Below, one piece after another: positions 1-12,100 of a stretch of 64,000 bases of DNA. The notes below the pieces were generated by a model. The model saw only the letters and a list, made by a program, of their open reading frames with translations. It ran no database searches and was not told the DNA's origin. Position numbers and translations under genes: made by a program. Each line of letters starts with the position of its first letter. The stretch's first letter is position 1. Source of the DNA: Lineus longissimus (taxonomy: Eukaryota; Nemertea; Pilidiophora; Heteronemertea; Lineidae); contig NC_088319.1 of assembly GCF_910592395.1 (NCBI RefSeq), positions 496,001 through 560,000 on the forward strand. The letters are read 5' to 3'.

Positions 1-108
1 CAGTCTGCGGCAACGACGGCCGCATCTACAACAGTCTCTGCAGCATGAGAGAGGCGTCCTGCCTCAAACAAAAAGATATCGCAGTCATTGCGTTGAGTAG
101 TTGCAAAG
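1..108 (+). other. Agrin: C-terminal part of a Kazal/follistatin-like domain
   Basis: Read from base 3, the exon gives [13 protein letters not shown] followed by a [12 protein letters not shown] stretch and a final Cys. This is the second half of a Kazal-type protease-inhibitor fold, of which vertebrate agrin carries a series. The donor follows at 109 and leaves one base (phase 1). The exon probably starts left of the window, although bases 1-3 (CAG) could also be its acceptor. Confidence 0.85.
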
Positions 109-3100
109 GTCGGTCGGGTAAACTATCACCTATCTATCTCCATTTCTTAGGGCCTACCCTGTCCTCTTTTGATGCATGTTGGAATGACACACTATTGAGA
201 TTATCCTATTTCTAGTGACTGAAATCACCTTGGCCAAACTTTATTCTTAATTCTCTTAATTGTTATATTATTTGGTATGATAAAACTTAGAATGACCTTT
301 TCGAAATTGAACCTACCCCATCCGACCTTATTCACGACTTGCAGTAGTGCACAAGAAATCGTAAGTCCAGCGCCCTCTTTCCCATCTGTTATCATCTTAC
401 CCCTGAAATCCTCGATCCTAAGTGCCTGCAAACAAGTAATTTTCATCACTGCAACCTGCACTTTAGGATGAATGTTTCCTGCAGAAATCCTTAATGTTAC
501 TCGATCAACAAGGTACTGGGAAATTGATAATTTCTCCAAAGGGATTAAAAGAAATCTGATTTGTTAACCTCTTGTGGCCAAACTCTATTTTTTCAACTCT
601 TCAATTCAATTCAACAATAGACTTTTAACTCTTCAATTTCAATCTCACTTTTGCAATTTCACAAAATATTTCAGTTTTGTTACGAAAATTGGCACTTTGG
701 CAAATGAAGCATGGTTGATCATTATGCTATTGAAACTTTGTTCATTCACAGCGTGAAATCTATCTTTTACTGTCATGTGAAGTTTTGGCTATTTTTGTTA
801 GGATTCTTATAGAATTCTCTCTTATTCTAAAATAGTTTTTTTCCTTGTTTTCTGCATCTGCAGTTCTATAAAATCCTATCGCACACACTTGACCATTATT
901 GCATTTGTTAAATGACTTGATACTTTCATCCGCGTCAGTTGACTTGGATTGAGAAAAAACTTGGCTTGTGGCATTGCAACATTTCACTCATGTTACCACT
1001 TATACAGACCCAGTGTCTAATGTGGGGTCCAAAAAGACTGTAAAAACATATTCATCAACGTGAACAATATTTGATCGGTCAAGGAAGCCTCGGTGAGCAC
1101 TTTCTGATGATGCCATTTATGTTATGGTATTTCTGGGGAAATTGTTGAATTTTGATATTTTCTCAAAAGTTGCCCTGTTTATTAAACAAATCCTTAACAG
1201 TTATTCAGCCATATGACAAATGGTCAGGTGTATGCAATGGGTACCGGTATTTGCTTGAAAAGGTTGGAAAATGGAGTCTGGTCAGAATGGGTTAACAAAG
1301 GTATATGGCTTCCCCGTCAGCAGTTCTATAACCAGTGTTGTCAATTTCAGGTTTAGATAAGCCATGTGACGGCAATGCACCGCTGGTGAATGCCCGCACG
1401 GGCCTTGAATACGATTGCTCCACGGGCCGTGATACGTGTCCCGTTAGCACCTACTGCCACAAGGGGTTAAACTACGCCAAATGCTGCGAAGAAAGTATGT
1501 CGGACTCCTGTATGTGTGATACTTGGTTTGTTCGCTTCCTTTTATTACACCCACCCAGTGTGGCGACATTATTTCCTACCCACCTAGCGTGGCGACTTGT
1601 AGCGTGTTCGATTACCTGCACCGAACAAACTTCACAATTCATACGATGCCACCATTCAGATGTGAATCCAAGAGTGATCCACTTACTTGGGGACTGTAAA
1701 ACATCTGTGAATTCTAGAAATACTCTGATTTGAATGAGGGACTGACTTTCAGTGAAAGGGTTTGTCTATGAACAAATTTTAACAGTCCTTCATTCAAATT
1801 CCGGAATTAAGAAATATCTTTTAATCAATCATTTAACCCTTGTGAGATGATATGTTCATTTAACCCATTGGTACACCTGTCTTGTTCTTGTGTAAAAGTT
1901 GTGGTGTCCCATCAGAATGGCTCTGTGGAAAGTGTTGAAGCTCTACCAGGCGAATCTCCATCACAGAGGTCTGCCGTCACTCATTGATGGTCACTCAACA
2001 CCCACATGTCATAGTGCTGTCATCTTCATTTAGTAAGCTGAACTTACTCGGAATAACGTTGTTGACAAATTGAGCACCAGCAGAAAGCTCAGCAATTTCA
2101 CAGAGTCAGTCTTGTATCCAGTCTTAGAGCATGGCAAATATGCATCTACATTTATTTTATTTTAATTCTTGGATGACTAATTGTATGTCTTTCAAATGAC
2201 TGTCAAACTCAAGCCTGTACCTGTATGGAAATTATTCAGTCATGTGACATTATGGTCATCAGAAGAACATGTGGTCAAATCTAATCAGCAAATCGGTCGA
2301 GTGGATGTCCAAAAGTCTCAACAAGATCTAACTTGCCCTGTTAACCGAACGATTGTTTCATTCAATGGAGAAGTTGTCAAGATTTTGTTTCAGGTGCAAA
2401 TGATTAGTGACTGGTAGAGAAAATACATTACATATTGGAAATTAACTTTTGTCACTGTAATGAAGAGCGGGTGGGAAAGGGTAAAGAATGATGAGGTCTT
2501 CCCAGCAGGTTTTAGGTGTTGTAATTGTTCTGTCTGTGTACAGTAATGTAACACTATCTTACTGTAATGGATGGCTAAATTACACCCGGTGGAATCAGCC
2601 ATGACCTCTCTTGGGTATCACTTGGCCCACCAGTCAATGCCAACCACCTCGCCGAGTGAATCCAGCCTTGTACTGAAGGCAACCTTGAAGTGGAGCCTTG
2701 TATGGCCCTATATTCCAACTTGTATAACCCCGCCACAGTCAGGAAGCTGTGAAGTTGCATGTATTGTCTTATACAAGGACCCGTTTCAGAAGTGGTCTCT
2801 AGTCTGAGTCTGGATTCGCTCGTAGAGGTGGTTGGCCTTGACTCGGAGAGGTGGAGGACCATGAAGAGGTTGTTGCTGATGCAACAGGGCACGTTATAAC
2901 ATCATATATACAATGCTATTGAATTTCGTAAGTCACGTTTTGTTGCCAAACTGTTGCTGAACTCAACTGATACAATCATACTTCATATCATCGCATACTG
3001 AGTATATGTTCCCTCCTCTTACAGATCAGGTAAAGCGCTGTGAGGACCGGCGCTACGGGTGCTGCCCAGATGGTAAGACACCCGCCCCTGGACCAAATGA

Positions 3101-6100
3101 TGCAGGATGTCCTAGTAAGTTACTTCTTAGTTTCAATGATCTGAGAACATTTGTTAAAACTAGGAAATCGATACCGAGGTCAGATCATCAGGAATCGGGC
3201 CCAAAATATCATAATGGGACACCAGGACAGGTACCCCCTTCCCCTCTTTGATGGCTTGGGTGAACCCAGCTACTGTTGACTGTTTTTCTACTTACTGTCT
3301 TTGTCATCTTAACCTTCTGCAAAGCTGTCGAAACTGATCCACATGCCTATTTGATTAGTCTGTCTTCAAGTTGAATTTGTGTCAATCCTTTGATCGTGTT
3401 GATTTTAACATGAATTTCATCAACATGAATTTTAACATGAATTTCAGTTTCGCACTGAACAAAAAGTAAATGAACATGTCGTTGACATCATGGACTGCAC
3501 TCCTTGCATGAATCATGTTCTTTCTTGCACATTCCCAATCAGTGTCTCACTGTCAGTGTCTCGATCTTCTTCGAAAAGAATTGCTAAATCGTTTTGGAAA
3601 AATGGTTTAACATGGTATCAGCTGGACCTTATGTGATCCTTACATTTCAACTTGAATTTAAGAGGAGCTGCTGAGATTCCCGAGTTCAAAACTGAGAATG
3701 GTTTTCTCCCAATCTCTGGCGTAAGATGGAACCATTTTCTGTTGTCATAGTTGTGTCCTTGAGCAAGGCACTTAACCTGACTTGCTTCTCTCCTCCCAGG
3801 AGTGAATGGTTACCGAGCTGACTAAGATGACCATGAATGTTGAGTCCTTGCCATGAGAGGTAGCTTGGCTGTATACTTCCCAGGGAGTTGAGCTTCAACA
3901 GGAATGTATAGGCCAACATTTTGTGTAAAAATAAGTTAAAGTGCTTGCAAGTTGACTTGAATGTGAATTGAGTACCGATGTTATACAAAGTCTGATATTG
4001 CTATGAATCAAATGAGGTCTAGAGCTGCTTATTTTAAAAATCTATGAAAGTATTGCTGTTTGAAACTGTGAGGTAGATGACGAGTTTCAATGTGGGTTAC
4101 AATGTCGATCGTCTCTTTTCGTGGCTTTAGGTAAAGTTAACAACAGTTAATAACTTTAACTGACATGACATAATATGCCTACCTTTTTTTGGCCATTTTG
4201 GCCTCACTCTCCTCATCCACTGCTTCACCTAAACTCTCTCTGCCTAAGTACATTTTTCAGTGGTTTTCCGAATGTCGTCCCTGTCGGTGAGGTAAGCTTG
4301 CAATATTTGCATGACGCATGTCTCCCAAACTTAGGTTTTTTTATTTTGAAAAATGTTTTTTACCCATTTAGGCATGCTGAGTGGATGCGTATATTTTGTT
4401 CTGGATGCTTATTTTATTTCAGGGATAATTGTATCGATTCTCTTCTTCCTCTTCAGCATATGGTCTAGGTTACGCTGAGTGGAGAGTATGCCGTAACTCA
4501 TAAAATAGATGGCGTTTGTCTCTGTCCACCAATCAGGAGACACTTTCAGAGCCGTCCCAAAAATTGTCTCCTAAACAGTAACATGAGATAATCTGTATGG
4601 CCCAGCAATTGTGGGACAGCATCATCCACTTTCCGCATGAAGTAGAATAAGTACGAATCAGCCGAGAAAAGCAAATTAGTTCCAGTTGTCTCACTAGGAC
4701 TGAACACACCAGTCAGAACATGAGCGTGAGATTGCTATCCCATAATTGTTGAGCAATACCGGTTATCTCGTCTCTCGTCGGGCCTCGTGAGCCAATCAAC
4801 ATCAAGGTGTTTCATTTTCAGTCAGTCGCCAAGGATTTTAAAAAGAAGACGAGAATCCTACTTTCTCTTTCTCTCCCACCAGGTGTGTGCAACTGCAATC
4901 CGATTGGCTCCTACAGTGCCGTGTGTGACCCAATTACGCTGCAGTGTACGTGCAAGCCAGGGGTTGGTGATCGGCAGTGTAATCGCTGTGAGCCAGGGTA
5001 CTGGGGTCTGCCACTAATCAACGAGGGGAACAGTGGATGCACACGTGAGTAGAAGGAAGCAGACTTCTACTAAATTGCTGTAGACGGCACAGCGCATTGT
5101 TACCTTTTCAAGGCCAAGGCGAGCATCGTAATGACAACTAAGGAAATAAACCTGTAGCACAGCAGGGACACAGACGAGTCCTAACAGTGTTGTATTCTGT
5201 GATGACCATGAACAGATGTGAGGCTGCTGTAATGGTAGACATAACATCAGTATCTCTCGTCGATGATTGTTCAACATATCATATTTCAACGTCTCTTCTT
5301 CAGCGTGTGCCTGTAACCCATTTGGCGCCGTCCGTGACGACTGTGAGCAGATGACAGGCCGCTGCGTCTGCAAACCTGGCATCACTGGCATGAAATGCAA
5401 CATGTGTCCGGACGGTTCTGTCCTTGGACCCGGAGGCTGCAGTAAGTACCATGAACAGTGTACCACCCTTCTGACATCTATCACGGGTTACCCTGATCTT
5501 GGACAAAATTCTGCATTGTGCGACAGAGACTTGACATCGATTTTGTCAGGCTTTTATTATCATTTTGGCTTTCATGATGTACTTTCTGAGCTACTTTGAC
5601 TGTGCTTGACTGTCCTTTTGTTAGACATGCATTACATTACCCGAGGTGAGCACATGGTCCCTGAACCATTTCATTTTCGATGGTGTCACGCGTACCTAAG
5701 ACAAGAAATCCTGCTTGCCGCGACCTGGGATTAATATCAAACCCAGCATTGCCTAGTTTTACCTGGGCGGGCGGGTCATCAAATTTTTCTGTTGGTGTAT
5801 CTCAACTCGAGACATCTTTTCAGATGACTCGCCCAACTCGTGTTCAACTCTCAAATGTTATTACGGTGCCAAGTGTGTCATCAAGGCAGGTATGCCACAG
5901 TGTGACTGCGAGGCTTGTAAGGATGAAGACTTCGCACCCATCAAGGTGTGCGGGACTGACGGACAGACGTATGGGTCAGAATGCCAGCTGAAGACGTTTG
6001 CGTGTCGTCTTCAGAGAGATATCGCTGTGGCTTATGAGGAGCCATGTAAAAGTAAGTTCTAAGGCTTCATTTCTAGTAAAACACCTTGGTTACAATGTGG

Positions 6101-9100
6101 CACTGTTTACAGTGTATGGAAGCAGTGAGAATCTCATTCGATGTTTAGTTTGCGGTGCTCTAGGTGTTTAGTGAGCCAATATCTCAAGTTCAGTATCAAT
6201 TACTTAAACCGTGTTTGTGCCATAAAGTTATGTAGATTAATACTTCCACCTCATATCCAGGAGGTCACTGGTCTGACACTTTCTTGGACATGCTGTACTT
6301 CTTTGACCTTTAGCAAGACGCTTTACCCTTCATTGCTTCTTCGTAATGACACACATGCCAGTCTGAGAGACGAGCATGAGATGGAACTCTGTTTGGGGTA
6401 GTGATACTCCTAGTAACTGAATGTAACAGAGCTAGGATAATCTCTGACTTGATAGCCAAACAGTCTCAACTGGCGTTATGTCTCTTATCCCGTCTACTTC
6501 CAGTGAGTCCATTCCCAGACACAACACCACGGCCTATCCCAAGGTCACGGAAAACTACCCGCCATATTGGCAGCCGGAAGACGACGCGTCACCTGACCAT
6601 GCCAACAGTTGACCCGCCAATACTCACTCTAAATGGTGAGTTAACTAAGTCATGTCTTAAACGTACGAGAAGGGTTAAAAGCTAATTGTAAACATTATTG
6701 AAAAATGTTACTTGCAGGAAGCAAATAATTTAGCAAGTTTGAACTCACTATTCAATTCGATATTTTATAGTTTCTTTGTGTTCCACGCTAATTTGTTGTC
6801 GTATTTGAAAAGTTGTGTTGATCACAGGTAAGGTAGGGTGGTACAATTATATACTTGGTACAATAGCCTCTGTGTGTTGATGTGTATTACCACCTGTTAC
6901 TGCACTGTACAGGTTCTATAACTGTATCATTTTACCTTACATTATCACAGAGTCATGAAATGGACACGGAATATTAGTCCTGCATTTTGTGTTCAGTGTA
7001 ATTGTCTTTGTGCCACAATACATTTCACTGTTTTAAAATATCACATGATGAGAGGCCTCAGTATTCTCTCCTTCAGTTATCTTAACTTACATTACTTAAC
7101 TTCACAGATGGAACCGACCTACTTCATTGAGTATTTCCTGTGATAAATGCAAATGATTTTATAGGTAAAAAGTTCAAAAAGCAGAAAAAGCCTAAAAAGG
7201 CAAAACAAATGAAGAAGAATAGAAAGTCCTTCCGTGGGGGTCGGCGTATGAGACAACGGAAATTAAAACTAGGCAGACGACGACAGGCAGACTATCGTCA
7301 TGGTAATTGGAGATTTTTCTCAGGTCAATAGTTGACTGACCTGCTTTTAGCTTGAACTGCTTGGGACAACTAACTTGAATGAGAAGCGTGCATGCATAGA
7401 ATACGCAGCTTTGAAGTTCTGGTAATCTTCATGTCATTGACTCAACGGTTTTGAAGTGTAGCAATGTCAGTGTCAGCTAGATTACACTGAACTGTGTCAA
7501 CCCTTTCGTATAATTCGAATTGTCAGCAGGGTCAAGGACAGAGATTCGTGTCCAAAATGGATAGTAAGTGACGTCACTGCGCGACCTCTGTCTGTAAATG
7601 AAGATTACCTTGAACTCTTTGCTACTTAAAGCAAGAAAACTCAGCAAAAGCTTTCCAAGACATAACAGACTCTTGGGCTTTTCTGTTACTTCTTAAGCTT
7701 TTAAGGATGCTGGAGGATAATGATGTGTATATAGGCCATGCTACTTATAAAATTGTTCATTGCGGTACTTCCCCTAATTAGCCCCTCCCCTCTCACACTC
7801 ACAGGTAATGTAAGGGATGTATGCAAAGACTCCACCGAATGCACTGCGACTAACAGCTATTGTTTCTACGGAATTTGCGTGTGCAGGGACGGATTAACCG
7901 CAACAAAAGATAGAAGCGTTTGTTATGGTAAAGATGGCGCTGCTGTCAAGATGTTAATTCCGTCAAGTCTTGTCCCCTATTCACTGCTTCATGTCAGCGT
8001 TAACCCTTTCATATATTGAGGTCATGTGTTTCTCTCTGAAAAAAAGGTTTGGCAAAGTGATGAGAGTGCATGTTTTCAAATAAACATGACACTTTTTCCG
8101 TTTTTGGACCATTTAGACTGTTGTGGTGATACTAGAGTGCTGGCCTGATTACAGACATGACCATTAAGAGAGGTTCAACTGTATATCAAAATTGATTGTA
8201 ATATTTTTGTTTGAAAATCAAAATGTATGATAGCGTGTATCAGTTTACCTCACGTGAGACCACCTTCTAGAGGAAGTGGCTTCGTATATGAAAGGGTTAA
8301 CCCGTATTTTGCACTCTATATTTCACTCACAATTATTGCACTGACCTATTGTATACTGTGATTTATCAGAGAAGGGTAGAAAAGACTAGGCATACCTTGA
8401 GATGGGGTTGGCATTGAAGAAAAAACAGCATCCTAGTTTTGTCCTTGCTCTTCATTCTACACATTTAAAGGGGCTGAGTGCTAAAGGATCCATCCCTTGG
8501 ATTGTGATTGTAGCAAACTGAATCTTGCATAGATGACATCAAATTAATTAGGTCAATTTCAATTCACTTTTGTTGGGCCTTGGTGTCATCCACGCAAGTT
8601 TCAGAAAAATCGCCCAGGTAGTTTTTGCTACAATCACAATCGAATTGATGGATCCTAAAGCACTCGGCCTCTTCAACCACTTTGGTGGAAATCAGTCAAC
8701 AATAAATCTACAGATATACACCATTTCTGGCGAAATTAGGCAACATTTGATTTGTTCATGATGAATAGAAAATGGAATAAATGCCTCATCCAAGGTACGG
8801 CAGCATTTCCTACCGGAGTCGTTTTCAGCCTAATGCATGACTTGTATTCACAGCCTCCCATCGTGACCTTGACACGCGACCTTCATATGACCTTACTCGA
8901 CCTTCACTTTTGCTTCAGTGGTGGCACAGTTTATCGTGGCATTGTCCGTTTCCCACTCTTGCGTCCCATTTTGAAATTTTCAGCAAATCCAAATGAAAAT
9001 ATCATTTCGAAATGCATCTTCCACCATAAGGAAACCCAAAGGCAACATTTCAGTGCTGTTGCCACCAAATCTTAAGAAAAAGATAGTGGTGATAAATTTT

Positions 9101-12100
9101 TTTGAATTTGAGTGATTGTCCAGTAGTAGTAAAAATCTTCACCAATTTTCACTATTAGATTTGCTTCTCTCAATGCTGTTTCTCATCTTCCGAAAAAATG
9201 GCACAGTGTGGCGCATTTTCGAAATGATGTTTTCAATTTTTCATCGAGCTCAGTCTTTGAATATTATATGATACGTTTGTAGCTTGCTTGCTGCTTGTAC
9301 TGCTTGCTGAAAGTTCCACCTCGTTCGATGTGGAAAGATACCATTGGTAGTTGCTGCTTTCACTATAACACATGTATAATGGAACCCCGGTCGGGGACCA
9401 CCCCGGTAATGCGACCATTCAACTGCGGTCCTATGAGTGGACATGTTACCGGGGTTCCACTGTACAATTTGTGAATGCCAGAATCTGGTAGAGATTACAT
9501 GTGCGATGCATCAATATCGTGGCCGATACAAGCAGTATATTACAGGCAGTATTCATCTTCCTATACCAGTTTAATACTGCTTCTAATGAACTGCTGCCGA
9601 TACTGATGCCCTTGCTCTACCCATATCGAACGTGCCGGGAACCAACATGGCCGCCTTCTTTTTGCTTGCTGCATTATGTTGCTTCGTCCTCCTCCACAGT
9701 AACCCAAGATCCCGGCGCTACGGATGCTAACGCCAGTAACCCTGATTTCAACGGTGCAGAACCTAGCAAGGGTCGGCCAGAAACTACCATAGATATACCA
9801 ACATTGAATGGGTTTCCGCTGACGACTGGCTCTCCTGTGATTGGTTCAAACACTGATAAAACAACAAAGTCTCCTGATTTGATTGGTTCAGTAATTGCTT
9901 CATCTACAGAATCCTCTGATCTGATTGGATCAGAAATTGGCACAACAGCAAAGTCACATGTGATTGGTTCAGAAATTTATTCAAAAGGCAATGTAAAAGA
10001 TGGTTGGTCATTTGATGAGGGGTCCGGTGGGGGTTCTGGGTCAAAGGGGCCTGATGGGGATTCTGGGTCTGGTGGGGAATCCAATGTGGAAGATGATGAT
10101 GAGGACCATAATGGGGAGTTGAACAAATGGAAAACTGTTGGTCTGGTGAAAGAGGGGCCCGATGGGAGCTTTGAATTTGATGAAAGTGATGAAATTGCAG
10201 AAGAGTCTTCTGGTGAAGGAGAAAATATTAAAGGTGGTTTTACAAAATTTGAGGGTGGGATAAAAATTGAAATTCCAGTGCCGAAAAGTGAAAGTGCGAA
10301 ATGCAATCCAAACCCATGCAAATATGGCGGTATATGTCTGCCCGACCCGTGGCTAGATTTTGTCTGTCTTTGCACTTTCGGAAGAATGGGTCGCCTGTGC
10401 GAGATTGGTGAGTCATGAGTTGCATTGCTTGAGACTGCTTTGTGTTATTGCGTGATGTGTTAAAATTGCTTTGTTTCGTAACTGCATATTAACACCAACA
10501 GCACAGTTTGTTTATGTCATTTTGCACTCATTTAACAGTTTTGCTTTATTTTTTATATCTGATTCTGAATTTTCTAGCATCTTCATTAATAGAGGTTTAT
10601 TGCAAAACTTTCTCTCGACCTCACAAACTCTTTCTAAGTTGAATTGCAATCATTTTTCAATCTTAGAAGTGAACCTTCCTTTTTTATGCGATTATTATAG
10701 TAAATTACCTGTCCATTCAGAGGCTTTTGATTGTTGATTTCTGCCTTCTGTTCTTAAAAAAACTTTAAAAACAAGCATCCATTAGAATGCTAGTAATTTG
10801 ATTGCTTTGGTGAAAACATGCTTATTTCATTTGAGTGAACAGTACCAATTCAGGTGGCCAATATCTAAAAAAAAATTTAACCCAAACGCCCTTTGTTTTT
10901 TAAAGAAAATGAATCCAAGGAGAAGATATGTGTAAATTATTGTGATAATTTGCTGTGCAAAAGTATCTCATACATGATTGCCAATAATTACTGAATTCAA
11001 AAACTGCAGAGTGATGTTTCAGAAAATAAAATTTCAAAAATACCATACTTCAGATGTGGCGATTATTGTGCCACAATTTGCCGGCACGTCTTACATGGAG
11101 CTGAGGAAGATACCCAATGCCAACATGGACCTGACCATCGAGATGGATTTCCGCACGCTGAACGGCGATGGCATCCTGTTGTATAACGGCAATAACGTAA
11201 AAGGTGGGGGAGACTTCCTGTCTTTGGCGATGAAAGATGGATATTTAGAGTTCAGGTGAGTTCGACGATTTTTTTGTAATTTTTGTAGCAGAGTGGTTGA
11301 CATTGTTGATAGGAAGAATTAGAGTATTTAATGATGATGCAAAAATAACTTCTCTGACAAGAACTGCTATTCTGTTTCTGAGAATGAAAGGTACATGTAT
11401 TACAGTGATCAACTGGCTTATAGTTCCTTTAACAGTATCTGAGATTCAACCGAATTTTCCAAATACGCAATTTTGCAACATGACATTCATTTCTTGCAAT
11501 GAAGAATGTTTTGAAATTCAGTAAGGGAGTTTAAAATGATGAGTTTTTTTTACCTGTTTCATGTCTGATCTAATAGGGCAAGGTAGGCGGGAATATGAGA
11601 TGACGTCACTGGGGGCCGTGCATTTAGGACATCTACAAAGATTTTGGCCACGTGTCACTTCTTTTTTTCATGTGAAGAAATTAACCACCAGTTAATCCCA
11701 TTACAACTGTCCATGTTAAGACCAACGACACTGTTTGGGTAAACATGGCTTTGAGCAGCCCATCCCAGCTCTACTTATACAAGTGTTGAATACTGAATCC
11801 TTTGATCAATGTCTCTTTAAGAACTAACCTGTGTGACCGTCTTGAACCTGATACCTTTTTGTCCCTGTTTTCAATTTCTCTTCAAAGATTTTAAATCTCC
11901 AGTTTTGTTTCAAGAAACCAAATCTGACTTTTTTTGGTGGTTTCTAAGCAGATTGATACCAACAGATTATTGAAGTATATGAAACATGTGAAACTGTAAT
12001 GCCTTTATCAGACAAACAAGGAAATGATTCATGTTTGTGACTGCCACCCCACACCCCTCCCCTGGCTGTTATTGGAGTACCCTGTCTATCGAGCCTGCTT

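Noticed and set aside
9501-9699. Upstream extension of the 9501-10418 open frame as coding
   Set aside because: A clean acceptor at 9698-9699 in the right phase exists, and the upstream residues lack agrin-like features. It is read as intron.
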